Assembly: GCF_024362695.1 (NCBI RefSeq)
Contig: NW_026063240.1
Span: 124,001-188,000, forward strand
Direction: 5' to 3'
Length of the DNA stretch: 64,000 nucleotides
Source: Pectinophora gossypiella
Taxonomy: Eukaryota > Arthropoda > Insecta > Lepidoptera > Gelechiidae
The notes under the pieces were generated by a model, which searched no databases, was not told where the DNA came from, and saw nothing but the letters and a program-made list of their open reading frames with translations. How positions within the stretch are numbered: position 1 is the first letter of the stretch; each line of letters begins with the position of its first letter. A program made the position numbers and the translations under genes. Positions 30,937 through 43,098 of this stretch are shown one piece after another.

Positions 30937-33779
30937 TCAACTATAAGCGTTTGGTTTCTTATCAGCTCCAATAAATACTAAAAGTTTGTTATACTCGTCC
31001 AGCTGACTTGTTTCGTATTTCAGTTGCTTTATAGTCGAGTGGCATGGTACATTGGGCATCGTGTTACATATTTTCTCTAAATGATTGACGAATTGTTCGA
31101 CTTTCGATGTACTTTGCCAGAATGTTGTTAAGTTATAATATACAAGTAGCTTCCATTCTTCATGTATCAGTTGCATATTTCCTACATAATCAAAATAGAT
31201 CGGGTGATTTTCGTTTAACGGCGTAATCTTGAAGTTTTGCCATAAGGTTGCAGCTTGAACTGGAATAAGTGTTGTGCAGGCTACAAGTAACATCACAAAT
31301 AAACTGTTGAGCTTGTTGAGTGATATCCTTTTCTTGTTATCATTTTCCAGTTCCGGTTTCTTTGGCTCCGTGACGTCATCACTTTCCCTTACGGGTAATG
31401 GAGCTAGTTTAGTTATAGGCCTCTTTAGCACACCGTTTTGTGTCTTGAGCGTCACTACCCGTACTAAGTCGTCGCTTCCCGGGTGCAGCTCGGTTATTCT
31501 TCCCATAGTCCATTTACTAGGCGGAAGGTTGTTTTCTTTAACTAGGACTAGTTGTCCTTTCGTTATGTTTTGTTTCGCATGTTGCCACTTGCCTCTGGTT
31601 TTTAGTAAGTGAAGGTACTCTTGTGACCAACACTTCCAGTAATGTCTGTACATTAGTTCTATGAGTTTCCAATTGTTTTTCAGGTCAACTGATTTCATTT
31701 CTTCAGGTTCATCTATGGGTAAGTTCATCGCCGGCCCTCCAGATAGAAAATGGCCAGGGGTTAAATAATCTAGATCTTCTATATCCTCTGTTAAAGGACA
31801 CAGTGGCCTGCTGTTCATGCTTGCCTCTATTTGTGTAAGTAGAGTCGCAAATTGTTCGTAGGTAAGCTTCTGTTGTCCAATCACCCGTTTCAGATGATTT
31901 TTCATAGAGCGCACAGCTGCTTCCCACAGGCCACCCGCCGATGGCCAGGCGGGGGCGTTGAAATGCCACTCGATCTTCATGGTGTTTATTTCTTTAAAGA
32001 ACTCTGAAGATAGCATTGTTTCGTATTGCTTGAACTCGTTATTTAGTACTTTAGCGGCCCCCGAGAAATTGGTTCCATTGTCCGAATATATGCGTTGCGG
32101 GGCGCCTCTTCTAGCGCATATACGTTTCAGCGCCGCTATGAAAGTTTGTGTCGTTAAATCAGAGACGAGCTCAATATGCACTGCCTTTGTAGACATGCAT
32201 ATAAATATGGCTATATAGCCTTTACATAATTAAAACACATAATAACGGGTTCTTACCGCGTTTAAATGGGGATATGAGACTACCGATATTTCGACACTGT
32301 TGCAAGTGCCATGATCACGGGATGATTATGTGTTTTAATTATGATAATAACCGCGTAAACTTAAAACAATGTATAGCCTTTACATGTTTTGATACCGCGG
32401 CCTTTGTTAATCTTGACTTCCACATGGCCTGTAAAGTCAATGCCCGTGTGCCTAAAAGGTCTTGATGGTGTAATCCTTTCTTTAGGTAGGTTACCCATTA
32501 GTTGTTCTGTTTTGTTTATCGAATACCGACGACACATGACGCAATTTCGAAGTATCTTTTTCACGGCTCTGTTACCGCTGACTATCCAATACTGATTCCT
32601 TGTGGCAGCCAATGTTAGTCGAGCTCCGCCGTGCAAAGTTTTCTGATGAGCATTATCTACAATAAGTTGAGTCAATTTACCCTCATAGGGTATGATAGCA
32701 GGATGCTTCATTTCAGGTGGTAGATACGCATGTTCTAACCGTCCTCCGACGCGTAAGATGCCGTTGCTATCTAAGAACGGATGCAGTTTCAAAATGTTGC
32801 TCTTGTTAGGAAGTTTTCCTTTGTTTTTGAGAGAACTTATCTCATCTTCAAAACAATCATGTTGGATTGATTTTACAATTATACGGTTCACTTCTTGTAA
32901 TTCAGCTAAAGTAAGTTGATCACGTCGGCTTGATATTGACTTGTTTCGCAATGCCTTTACAAAGCGCATTACCCATCCAAGTATGCACGTAATACGATCT
33001 ATGTCGTTGTATCGTTCGAGCAAATGCTTAATTAAGTTGTTCGTGTTTCGTACGGGTTCCGTAGTGTAACAGGTTTTTAATAACCCTTCGTTTGTTGTAA
33101 AAGTTTTTGCTTCAGTTGTTTCCTTATGTTCCACCCTAATCTTCAGCCATTCAGGACCTTCAAACCAGAGGGAAAAGGTTACCAGCTTAGATGGTGATAG
33201 TCTGCGCGTTGCGCAATCTGCGGGATTTTCGTTCGTTTTGATGTAACCCCAGTTTGAAGCAGGTACTATACTTGTTATGAGCGAAGTTCTGTTTGCAATG
33301 TATTTTTCCCACTTCGATTGCTTTCCTTGAAGCCATTCTAGGACGACTTTAGAGTCCGTCCAGCACGTTATCTTCAGCTGGTAGTCTGCAAGAGCTGTCT
33401 TGACTTTATCAAGTAGTTTAGCCAATAACAAAACACCACACAGTTCCAGCCTAGGTAGCGTTGTTTTGTTTTTCAACGGAGAGACTTTTGTTTTAGCCGC
33501 TACGATCGTCGTGACGTAATCGCCGGTCTGTGACGTGGTGCGACTATATACAACGCATGCGTATGCGCGCTCGCTTGCGTCACAGAATCCTTGCAGTTCT
33601 ATGCAATTGTTTGAGTTGTTTATCCATCTTGGTAATGTGATACTGTTAATATTATGTAGTTCGGATTTTATCTTAATCCACTCTTCAGTTATGTTATCGG
33701 GTAGAGTTTCATCCCAGCTGATGTTTTGGAATCGATCTGTCCACAGTTTTTGAAAAATTAGCTTGGCTTTTATCGTCAT
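30937..33779 (-). pseudogene. BEL-B RNase H, integrase, DUF5641 and env N-terminus
   Basis: From 33779 downwards the frame shows the KLIFQKLWTDRF linker, RNase H (FCDASERAYACVVY near 33590; CWTDSKVVLEW near 33370), the integrase zinc region (HGGARLTLAATRNQYW; CVMCRRYS near 32545), the core (FRHTGIDFTG; YSDNGTNFSGA near 32075), GGLWEAAVRSMKNHL, and a DUF5641 tail (LVLVKENNLPPSKW). It then continues without a stop into a hydrophobic signal-like segment (LFVMLLVACTTLIP near 31290) and the env N-terminus. A 144-bp insertion at 32228-32371 splits the integrase, and removing it with one target copy restores the frame. Confidence 0.8.
32228..32371 (-). mobile_element. Short SINE-like insertion in BEL-B integrase
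   Basis: The 144-bp insertion is flanked by the 14-bp duplication TATAGCCTTTACAT (32214-32227 and 32372-32385). On the minus strand it contains CGTGATCATGGCACTTGCAA and CGCGGTAAGAACCCGTTATT. It looks like a truncated retroposon of a family common in Lepidoptera. I do not know which LINE mobilises it. Orientation is uncertain. Confidence 0.7.
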
Positions 33780-33814
33780 AGGAGCCAGCCAGCCTAGCGG
33801 ATCGTAGATCCTGC

Positions 33815-34795
33815 TTATCTCCGAGAGTAGTTTCCGCTTGGTTTCAGTTCGTTTGTAGATGGTACTTCGCAGGTAAAATTAAAAGTGTCGTTGTTTTTGT
33901 TCCATGCGAGTCCGAGTGTTTTGCTGAATTCTTCTTGTTTGAAGTTTAAGTTATTGTTTTGGTTTTTATCGTTATCTTGCAGTTCTGTTAGAATAGATGG
34001 CTCGTTGCTAGCCCATTTACACAGCACGAAACCTCCTTTCTTTAACAACTCGTAAAGTTGTTGTTGTAGTAATTTTGTTGTTTCGATATTATGGTGACCG
34101 GTGATGACGTCATCCATGTAAAAATCGTTTATCAGCGCCTTTTGAGCCAGTGGATACGCATGGCCTTCGTCTGTTGCCAGCTGCAACAATGTACGCATAG
34201 CGATGAAAGGTGCGGCTTTTGTACCGTACGTTAGAGTACAAAGCTGCATTTCTTGCAGTTGATCTCTCATAGAGTTCCTCCATATTATTTTTTGGAGACT
34301 TTGTTGGTCTGAACGGATAAGGATTTGGCGGTACATTTTCTCTATATCCGCCGTTAAGACGTATTTATAACTTCGCCACTTCGTTATAAGTGCTAGGACG
34401 TTCTTTTGTAAGTTAGGTCCTTTTTCCATCAAGTCGTTTAGGCTATAGCCAGAGTCTGTTTTCAGTGAGGCATTGAAAACAGCTCTCAGTTTTGTGGTTG
34501 TTGAATTTTCTCTTAACACTCCGTGATGCGGAAGGTAGGATGAAGGTTCGGTTTCAGATGACGTTGCAGGTTTCATGTGACCCAGATCAATGTAGTCTTT
34601 TATAAATTGTTTATATAGTCTTGCAAAATGGTTTTGCCTCGATATCTTCTTTTCTAATTGAAGAAATTGTGCGATGGCTTGACGTTTCGAGTTACCAAGT
34701 TTTTGTTCATAGTTTTTGATCATTAGCATCATTACCACGTAGTGTGGTAACGATATTGTTTGTTTGTTCTGTGGTTTCAATGTAGTTGTTTTCAC
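33815..34795 (-). pseudogene. BEL-B reverse transcriptase
   Basis: About 326 residues of a BEL/Pao RT. The YLPHHGVL and LRAVFNASLK blocks are near 34540-34480, the first catalytic block ADIEKMYRQI is near 34350, LTYGTKAAPF follows, and the catalytic FYMDDVITG is near 34115. Frame changes separate it from the protease (near 34796) and from RNase H (near 33800). The start codon offered by the frame is not a true start because this is internal to a polyprotein. Confidence 0.8.
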
Positions 34796-34796
34796 A

Positions 34797-35385
34797 TTAA
34801 GCGTTGTTTGAGCTATGCTCGGGGTTTGGTTCCGTTGAAACCTCTTCCGACTCCCAAAAATGATTTAAACTATCCAGGTCATTTAGTGTGACTAGACAGT
34901 TGAATTGCTTCGTGGCGCCGCATAGTATCCAGCCCAACTTTGTTTGTTGAGCTACTGGTGAGTATTGGTCTTGTTTTAACACACCTTCTAGTATTACTTC
35001 CGAGTAGATGTCGACCCCTAGTAGCAGGTCGACGGGCCCCGAAATATGAAAATCTGGATCAGCTAATTTTATGTTGTCAAGATGTTTCCAGTTCTCCGTA
35101 TTTATTGGCGAGTTAGGCAGGTTGTTGATAAGTTTACGCATCGCTAGCGCATCGGTGCCAAAAGTGTAATTGGAGTGGATTGATTTGCACTCCAGTTTTA
35201 TAATGCCTTTACTTTTGCCAATTATAGAGCCTACTCCTGATACTGCAGCGTTCATCTTGCTCCTCGGTAAGTTTAACCGTTGAGCGGCATTTTCTGTGAT
35301 CAAGGTAACTTGTGATCCTTGATCCAGTAATGCGCGTAGAGTGACGTAATCACTTTCTTTGATTTTACTTTAAGTTGTAGTGTAG
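34797..35385 (-). pseudogene. BEL-B aspartic protease
   Basis: This is a retropepsin of the BEL/Pao type. The active-site segment LLDQGSQVTLI is encoded near 35330-35295, just upstream of the reading frame start at 35303. LLLGVDIYSEV and LGWILCGA follow near 35010-34910. BEL/Pao proteases often carry DQGS in place of DTG. A frame change near 35385 separates it from gag, and a stop at 34797 separates it from RT. Confidence 0.75.
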
Positions 35386-36576
35386 TTAGAAGTATCTCTT
35401 GATCTTCGCTGTTGATGTGATTGGATGAGCGTACCCTGATGATAAGGTCGCTGGTCGTATATTTTGGTGTTGTTGTTTTAGGGTATCATCGTGCAATAAA
35501 CAATGGTGTTTATAATTACACGTGATGCATCGTTTTGTTGAAGTACATTTATTTCCACCATGGCTAAATAAACAGTTTTTACATAGTTGCAGTTTATTAG
35601 CCGTTTGGTTTCGCGTTGCGACATTCATGTCAAGAAATGCCGCGCACTGCCGGAGAACATGATCGTCTTTGCAGAGTGGACAGTTTCGAAGTGAAGCATG
35701 GTAGGTTCTTGTCCACTTTTCTGATCGATTAAAGTTCGTTGGTTTCGATTCGAAATTATTTTTAAAGGATGTTGTTTGATAAGTCGGCTTTTGGCCGCCT
35801 TTTTTGATGCGGGCGGTTTCCAATGACATGAACTTTACCTCTAAGAAGCCCATGAACTCTTCCAGGTCTGGCAGCTTTCTCGAGTTTCCCATACTCCTTA
35901 TATAGTCGCTGTAAGTGACGTCATCCAGTTTAGCTGTGAGTAGGTGTACGATGAGCGGACCCCATTCTGTTATTTTGATGTCAATATTTTCAAGGGCGTT
36001 CAGACATTCCCTGGTGGTGTCATGTAACTTTTTCAAGTTGATGGCGTTTGCTTTCTCAATAGATGGTTGATTAAGAAGTGTATCTGTGTATGACGTAAAA
36101 AGTAAACGTTTGTTATCGTAGCGGTTTTGTATAATTTCAAGACACGAATCATAGTTGTCTGCGCACACAGATAAATGTTTTATAAGTTTCTCAGCTTCAC
36201 CTTTCAATTTAGATTTTAGGTATTTCAGTTTCTGTATCTTATTTAAGATCGGGTTATTGTGGATTGTCTCAAAGAATAGGTCTCTAAAAGTCACCCAGTT
36301 GTTATAAGCGCCATTAAAATCCGGTAGATCAATTTTTGGCGTTGACTTTTCATAATGAGAACTTTCCCACATTTTCCTGCTTAGTTCTTCTTTTAATTTA
36401 TCGTATGCTCTCTCCCAGTGAGCAAAGTTATTCTCGTATGCTTCATCGCTGCCTTGTAGTAGATAACTCAGCTCCCAGTGAATTTTGTCAATCGATTCCC
36501 ACTTTGATTGTAATATGTTAAGTTGATCTTGTAGTTGCCATTTTTCATTAAGATGCTGTACATTTACCTTTGACAC
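35386..36576 (-). pseudogene. BEL-B Gag with zinc knuckles
   Basis: About 396 residues. The DUF1759-like capsid region has DLPDFNGAYNNWVTFRDLF near residue 90 and LKYLKSKLKGEAEKL near 125, then three cysteine clusters (CPLCKDDH near 300, CKNCLFSHGG near 335, CITCNYKHHC near 350). This is the usual BEL/Pao Gag arrangement. It would build the virus-like particle and bind RNA. An N-terminal portion lies in another frame at 36740-37039, so the copy is broken near 36600-36740. Confidence 0.8.
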
Positions 36577-36739
36577 GGCACGCTCAAGCGCGTGGAAGTT
36601 ACATGTCTGGGTTCATAGTAGCGTTGAAATATGTTTATCGTTTTCTTCAATGACGATTTCCTTGGGTTTTTGTGCTCTCACTGAAGATTCACTCAGGCTC
36701 GTTTGAGGTGTTTTTGAACTTGAGGGTTGACCTAAGCGT

Positions 36740-37039
36740 TCAATTTCGTAAGTTGGTCATCGATTGCAAGGTTTCGTTAAATATGGTTTTAGTTATACCA
36801 TAGACGTTCTTTTGAAAGTAGTCGGTATCAGCACGTGTTGTTTCAAATTGTTTCAGTAGTTCATGATTGCAGCTAAATTCACTCCAATGTGATTCTAGAG
36901 CAGTGATCCGTTTATTTAGATATTCCAAAGTCTTTCTTGATTGGCTATCTTTTTTGTAATAAGTCGCGATGTCCTTTATAGACTCGTAACTATTTTCTTG
37001 TTTTCTAATTAGCTCGTTGAATAATTCTTCATCGGCCAT
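36740..37039 (-). pseudogene. BEL-B Gag N-terminal helical segment
   Basis: Starting MADEELFNELIRKQ, this 99-residue helical piece has the LNKRITALESHW segment typical of the N-terminus of BEL/Pao Gag. It is separated from the main Gag frame by about 160 bp containing a frameshift. The ATG at 37039 is probably the true polyprotein start, after a leader of about 335 bp. Confidence 0.65.
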
Positions 37040-37375
37040 TGTTCTTAGTACCTACAAATGTTGCACGTAAGTTTAGTTGTTGTAGTAGCAGTAGACGTTG
37101 TCCGTGCTGGTTACACACTCCACAGATTGCGAAGTTGAAAACAAAGATTTGCTTTACTGTTGCCACGTTATGGTCGTTGACGAATCTTCTTGATGTTGTT
37201 GATGAGCGAGTTGCGAGCACAAAATATAACGCTGTATTACCTTACGGGCGGTGCACCTTCTCAATGCTGCTGGTGAGACCTGCTTGTAGGAGGCCAGCAA
37301 CACCGATTTGCAACCGTAAGGGAAAGACTACAATAATGCTCCAAATCCGCACAAAGCTCGAAGGACCAAAAATTA

Positions 37376-37651
37376 TGTTGGGGGTTACTCGTCGTTAACG
37401 GTACTCCAGTTGTTGTAGGGTAGTTGTTATAAGTTAACACCAAACCATCACTTAAATGTACAAAGGGTTTATTTATAAAAGTTATAGTTAAGTTTATTTA
37501 TCTGAGCGTCACTTTCCGACATATTGTTAATAAGTAACGAGATACACACACGCGTTGCGATTGTGTAGCGACTACGTGACGACTGATTCTAATTAGGTCA
37601 ATTAGGTAAAAATGCGCTGTTAGCAAAAATGCCTGTACGATGGCTCGTACA
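37376..37651 (-). repeat. BEL-B 5' LTR
   Basis: This 276-bp LTR mirrors 29206-29486. On the minus strand it is followed directly by a short spacer and TTTTTGGTCCTTCGAGC (about 37355-37372), the position and sequence style of the primer-binding region of BEL/Pao elements. The right flank TATAC (37652-37656) is the target duplication. Confidence 0.85.
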
Positions 37652-38389
37652 TATACCAATTCAAACGTATACGCTGGCTAAAGGTTTTTTAATAATATGA
37701 ACAAGAGGTTTATGATCGGTTTCGATTATTACATCCGTGCGTCCATATACAGGGTGTAACGGAACGGGGGTATCAACCCGAAGTGTGCCTACTCTGTCAC
37801 TATCTACAAATCACATGCGAGAGTATTGGCCGCCTAAATTCATATTTGCATTAGTTATGAGCAATTGAATTCCAGGTCTTCATTTAATAAATTCAAATTT
37901 GCACAACACTACGTAGCAATCAGCTGTTCAAGGTATTTAACTTTTGAGTGAACAGCTACCACCTCTTTTATTTATGCCTGCCCTAGTAAAGGGTAAACGT
38001 GCCAGTGATGGCCATAATAATCAATATTTTTTAAATTGTTTTGTTTCATCCTTGTGAGGCCAAGATTTCCAGACACAATAGTTAAAAAAACAATGGGCTT
38101 TGGTCCCGGTTACTGCTTACTGATGTAAGTAAGTAGTCGTTACATGAGCCATGTCAGGGGCATTTGGCGGCTCAATAATAACCCTAGCACCAGGATTGAC
38201 GAGGTTGGTTATTCACCTCACAACCCATAGGATAGAACAAGATGTGAACATACATAAATCACGGCTTTATCCCTAATGGACCAGACAGAGCTACAAGTAA
38301 TTACACATTTCTAATACCACACTTACTGCGCTACTGAGGTGGGCAGAGTCACTTTGTTGTACAGTGTTAGGCTAGATATAAAGCAGATA
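37652..38389. other. Mosaic of old repeat fragments
   Basis: On the minus strand, 37657-37760 encodes a degraded gypsy RNase H piece (IIETDHKPLVHIIKKPLA), from an element other than gypsy-B. A CAGGGTGTAACGGAACGGGG segment near 37750 is a common insect repeat motif. The stretch at 38085-38240 is a SINE-like repeat that recurs inverted at about 49490-49690. Near 38255-38310 there is an inverted fragment of the CATTAGGG-type SINE 3' end. No gene is visible. Confidence 0.55.
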
Positions 38390-40361
38390 GTTCAAACCGA
38401 AATCGCGAGAAATACGCGCAGGCAAGGAACCGCTGCAATACGGTGATAAGAGACGCTCAACGACGCCATATCCATAAGTCCGTAGAGAACGGAGATCCGG
38501 CTAAAGTTTGGAAGTTTCTTAACTCTTTAGGGGTTGGTAAACAGCGCAATGGTACAGTTTCTGGTAATATTGATCTCGACCTACTCAACAGGCATTTCTC
38601 CTCTTCGCCCTTTCTTGAGAATAATATTAAAACTAGTACACTCAATCATCTTTTATCTAAACCTGCCCCTAATTTTTCTTCTTTCTTTCTTTGTCAATTT
38701 GCCGATTGTGATGTTAATAAGAGAGCGATTCTTTCCATCACATCGAATGCCATCGGTGAAGACAGCATTAGTCGTAATATGGTCACTCCTCTCATTGATA
38801 TCCTTACCCCAATTATTACCAAAATCTTGAACACCTTCGTGAGCACTGGGGTCTTTCCCACTGAGTGGAAAGATGCCCATATCATCCCGCTCCCAAAAAA
38901 ATCCAATCCTGATTCCTTTTCAGATTATCGTCCCATATCAATCCTTCCTTTCCTCTCCAAAGTCCTTGAAAAGCTTGTTCACAGACAAATTTCCTTTTTC
39001 CTTAATAGCAACAAGCTTTTTAATCCCTATCAATCCGGTTTCCGTCCTGGTCATAGTACGACTACTGCCCTTGTCAATATAACTGATGATATTCGCTTGG
39101 GGATGGAAAACCAGCAGCTCACGGTGTTGACATTGCTAGATTTTAGTAATGCTTTCAGCACCGTAGATTTTGACATTATACTGGGCGTTCTACGATCTCT
39201 TAACGTATCTCCAAGGGCAATTGATTGGTTTCGCAGTTACCTGTCAGGTCGACGGCAGCGTATCCGTATTGAAGACTCCTTCTCTACGTGGTGCGATGTC
39301 TCGGCCGGCGTACCGCAGGGTGGCGTCTTGTCTTCTCTTCTCTTTGCAATTTTCATAAATTCGATAACTCTCCCACTATCTACTTCTTATCACCTATATG
39401 CAGACGACCTTCAAATTTATACGCATGCTCCTCTGGTCGACCTTCCTAATGCCATTGAACGTACTAATAAAGATCTCGGGCTGATTCTGGACTGGAGTCA
39501 GTCTTTTGGCCTTAAGATTAACCCTAAGAAGACTCAAGCCATTATTGTTGGTAGTTCATGGTTTATTTCGAGGGTCGACTATGAGTCTCTGCCGCCGATA
39601 ATGTTTGATGGTGTTCGAGTCCCTTTTAGTGAAACTGTTAAGAACCTTGGTGTTCTGTTTGACAGATGTCTATCTTGGAGACCTCAGGTGGCCGAGGTAA
39701 GTAGGAAGATGTTTGCCGCTTACGGTTCGCTCAGGCGTCTCCGTAATTTTTTGCCGATTAGTACCAAGGTTTCTCTGGCACAGTCCCTACTACTGCCAAT
39801 CCTGGATTACGCAGACGTTTGTTATGCTGATATTTCAGTTGAATTGCTGAATAAGCTCGAACGTCTGCAAAATCTTGCCATAAGATTTATCTTTGGATTG
39901 CGCAAATATGATCATATATCCAATTATCGTGTCAAGCTTAAGTGGCTACCTGTCCGTTGCCGTAGGGATCTCCACATCTTGTGTCTCCTGTACTCCATCC
40001 TTAATCTTCCTACTTCTCCATCTTACCTTAAAGATCGTTTCTCTTTTAAATCCTCTGTCCTTGATCGTACCTTGCGATCGTCCCATACCTTATCCCTTAA
40101 CATCCCTGTCCATTCCACTGACTTTTATTCTTATTCTTTCACGCTGCGGGCTGTCCGGTTGTGGAACTCTCTGCCTGAGTCTGTCAGGAGGGCTCCTTCT
40201 CTGGACTGTTTCAGGGCGAGAGTGAAGGCACTTTTCCTGCAGGCATAACTTGGAAGTGGTTTTCTTTTTCTCCTTATATGTATTATATTGTATAGGCTAT
40301 TTGTATATATGTTTATGTATGCGTGTATATATGTGTGTATGTTTATATATATATATATATA
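38390..40361 (+). mobile_element. 5'-truncated LINE (CR1-lineage, YADDLQIY type)
   Basis: Coding similarity begins around 38390-38400 in the linker before the RT and runs through the complete RT and C-terminus. A TA-rich 3' region with TATATATG/TGTATG repeats (40260-40361) follows. The non-autonomous LTR element at 40362 is inserted directly in this repeat. No endonuclease remains, so it is a truncated copy, but the remaining frame is unbroken for 601 codons. Confidence 0.7.
38443..40248 (+). pseudogene. LINE reverse transcriptase ORF2, truncated but open
   Basis: 601 residues show the RT blocks: FPTEWKDAHIIPLPKK near 150, DYRPISILPFLSK near 165, LLDFSNAFSTVDFD near 240, AGVPQGGVLSSLLF near 290, and the catalytic HLYADDLQIY near 318. 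A long C-terminal region ends LWNSLPESVRRAPS near 575. YADDLQIY and this C-terminus are typical of the Daphne/Crack/L2-like lineages; I cannot separate these. The start offered (38443) is internal. Coding sequence continues upstream a further 40-50 bases. Confidence 0.75.
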
Positions 40362-40984
40362 TGTCGGCGTTAGTTATGAATTAAGAAGAGAAATTGATCA
40401 AATCGGAAAATAAAATGAAGTTACATCACTTCCGTTATGAAGTTGCAACGCTCCGACGAAAGGTGGCGTACGGCCAGAGCTGCGTGAAGTCGGAGAGTCA
40501 CTACAGAGTCGTCGTGTCGAGCGGACGTGCACTGCCGTTCTAGTCGGGCAGTCTACCGCGAACCATCGTCATGAGCGGACGTGTCGAATAATTACGAGGA
40601 GTGCTATAGTCGCTCACCTATAACTTGTAGGGACGTCAAGAAAGTGTGATCGGAAAAGAGTACCTAGCAAGTACGTTCACATGTCCCGATGATTCGGTCC
40701 GAATATAGGAACCATGGGTGGTGGAGGGCAAGTAGAGGGCGAGTAGCCCCTTCGCGCTAACGTCCTTATGCGCGCTAGATAACGAGAGACTGTGTAACCG
40801 TTACGAATACCGTGACGTTGCCGTGAGTGTGTACCTTATGCTGTGACTTTATTTAATCGTGATACAAAAACTATGTGGAAGTAAATAAAATGATTGTGAT
40901 ACTGATGACGGCCATTATTGTCTTCTAACGCCCACCCTCCATTCTGATGATGATGTTACGACACCGACCCCCACTGTTACGACA
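40362..40984 (+). repeat. LARD-like element 5' LTR
   Basis: The 623-bp LTR has matched ends TGTCG...CGACA. It contains an AATAAA polyadenylation-like signal near 40885 and a short repeat of TGTTACGACA at its 3' end (about 40954 and 40975). Confidence 0.85.
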
Positions 40985-42210
40985 TCAGAAGTGGGATTAG
41001 TGGACTTGGATGAAGACAACGTGATGCGACGTTCACAACAAGACAATGCAAGTTTCGATTATCACAATCAGAAGAAGATTATGATGAATATCACATTCGT
41101 GTGACCACGTGATGAAGATGTAGTGTCCATTGAAGATGGACCTGAATTTGAAGTGACCTGGACCTTGTTAATGATCGGCATCACTACATGCCGTAAGATA
41201 TGATGGCGCGAACATCACAATATTTCCATACTGTGTGCAGTCGTGTTTGGAAATTATGGTACCTCAACTTGGAAACTGTTATTACGGTGAGTCGTTTTCA
41301 TACTGGAACCTTATTGTTATTGACTTTATTGCTGGGTGAATTTCCGTTTCAAATAATGAGAAAATTGCTTTTTTTAAAACCAAATTGCCGAGACATATTG
41401 TGTCAATCCGTGTCAATCATACCGCGTTTTCCAATCTGTTTTCATCATCGTCAAATCTTTGTATTTTGGTCTAAAAATATTTCGAATCAGTTTAGACACG
41501 CTTAACCTGCGTGGTTAAAGTTGTATTTTCTCACTCCAAGCAAAAAGAAATTAATCATGACATGATAATTAAGTCTCGTTAAATAACGTGTTTTGTAATC
41601 TACCGTCGTTCATCAAATGTTTCAAAATTCAACATTCTTTATTGAAATCTTTTTAAACCGATTGAAAGAAAGTCTTGTGAATACGATAATACAGTGAATT
41701 CTTTTGTTTCATGTTATAACTTGGTTCGGCAATTGGTGGATTGCAAGCGGGGATGACAGTGGCGCGGGCTGAGCTGTAGCCGTGTAAAGTGACGACATCG
41801 TGGCAGCGCGTTGTATACCAGCCGGACTTGCTGCGCCGGCGCTGTTGAAGACCTAAACCATGTCACAAGACCAGTGGTTGATCTTTTATTGGAAATTCTT
41901 ATAAGGCCTGGTGAGTCGTATCTGTTTTACCTGATTTGAAAGATGGGAAGTTTTAATAGGATACAAACGAATATAGTGCAGAAAGTTCTCTTTTGTTAAC
42001 TTTAGTTAAATTAGAAATCGTAATGAAGTGAAGTAAACATTGCGAAGTAAAATGATTTGGATTATGATTAAGTGAAATAGACTTGGAAAAAATGCCTCGA
42101 AGCGAATTGCCTTCTGAGTTAAATGTTACTGATTTAGAGAGTGAATAAGATGTTACACGGCACACATACTTTGGTATTGTTATTTTCTCTTTTGTTGTTG
42201 TGCTGCATTT

Positions 42211-42553
42211 CCAGCGTAGTCGTAACTGCAGTCCCGTTAGAGGCTGTTCAGGGCGCGGTGTGCGACTGGAGGTGTGGTGAGTGTGTAGGTCCATGGGGAC
42301 CTGGTTTTAGTGGTATATGATTACCTTGTGGAAATGACCAATGATGGTCTGTTATGAAAGTGGCAAATGGTTGCCAAACTGTGGCTCCAGCGTAGTCGTA
42401 ACTGCAGTCCCGTTAGAGGCTGTTCAGGGCGCGGTGTGCGACTGGAGGTGTGGTGATTGTTTAGGTCCATGGGGACCTGGTTTTAGTGGTATATGATTAC
42501 CTTGTTGAGTTGACCAATGGTGGTCTGTTATGAAAGTGGCAAATGGTTGCCAA
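42211..42553. repeat. Tandem pair of 176-bp units in the LARD interior
   Basis: Two adjacent units (42211-42386 and 42387-42553) begin CCAGCGTAGTCGTAACTGCA and run through GTCCATGGGGACCTGG (itself a small palindrome). They differ at a handful of positions. Confidence 0.85.
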
Positions 42554-42741
42554 TGTTGACTTATCACCGAGTATTTATGTGCCCGTGTATGTGTGTGTAG
42601 AATGAACAGTCTAAGATATTTTTTGTTTTTTTGATCATTGTTGTTGTTGATGTTGATTGAGGCATTCTTTCAAATTGTTTACTCTGTGTGGTGATGCACA
42701 CGGGAAATCCACTTGATGGATATGTGTACTGAAGTCTCATG

Positions 42742-42979
42742 TAGAGCTCATGTAGAGTCACAAGTAGAGCTCATGTAGAGTCACAAGTAGAGCTCATGTG
42801 GAGTCACAAGTAGAGCTCATGTAGAGTCACAAGTAGAGCTCATGTAGAGTCACAAGTAGAGCTCATGTAGAGTCACAAGTAGAGCTCATGTAGAGTCACA
42901 AGTAGAGCTCATGTAGAGTCACAAGTAGAGCTCATGTAGAGTCACAAGTAGAGCTCATGTAGAGTCACAAATAGAGCTC
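42742..42979. repeat. 23-bp satellite, about 10 copies, in the LARD interior
   Basis: A 23-bp unit containing GAGCTCATGTAGAGTCACAA is repeated head to tail about ten times with almost no variation. There are no unique spacers between units, so this is a minisatellite and not a CRISPR-type array. Confidence 0.9.
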
Positions 42980-43098
42980 GGACGAGTCCTTTATAGAGTC
43001 TCATGTCAGGTCAGGAATGACCGAGCGAACTTGGATACTGTGCTGTGGTATATTGTTTCAGATTAACACACGAGGACGTGTGTCACGCAGGATGGCCG

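Larger units (their letters stand above)
29206..37651 (-). mobile_element. BEL/Pao retrotransposon with env-like gene (BEL-B, roo-like)
   Basis: The 8446-bp element is bounded by LTRs of about 280 bp in the same orientation and by the 5-bp duplication TATAC (29201-29205 and 37652-37656). From 5' to 3' on the minus strand it holds: LTR, primer site region with GGTCCTTCGAGC, gag, DQGS protease, RT, RNase H, integrase, DUF5641, an envelope-like protein, and LTR. LTRs begin TGTACGAGCC and end CCAACA. The ORFs are broken by several frameshifts and one SINE-like insertion, so this copy is no longer active. The single-frame pol-env layout recalls Drosophila roo. Confidence 0.9.

Noticed and set aside
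37657..37760. RNase H piece as the missing upstream part of gypsy-B
   Set aside because: It covers the same TD motif region already present at about 28770-28800, so it must come from a different gypsy element.
41200..41505. 101-residue frame inside the gene-less LTR element (and another at 41953-42294)
   Set aside because: No gag, protease or RT motif is present, the composition is that of random AT-rich sequence, and the second frame overlaps the 176-bp repeat.
42742..42979. Regular short repeats that could suggest a CRISPR-like array
   Set aside because: The 23-bp units abut without unique spacers, no cas-type genes exist, and the context is a eukaryotic LTR element. It is a minisatellite.
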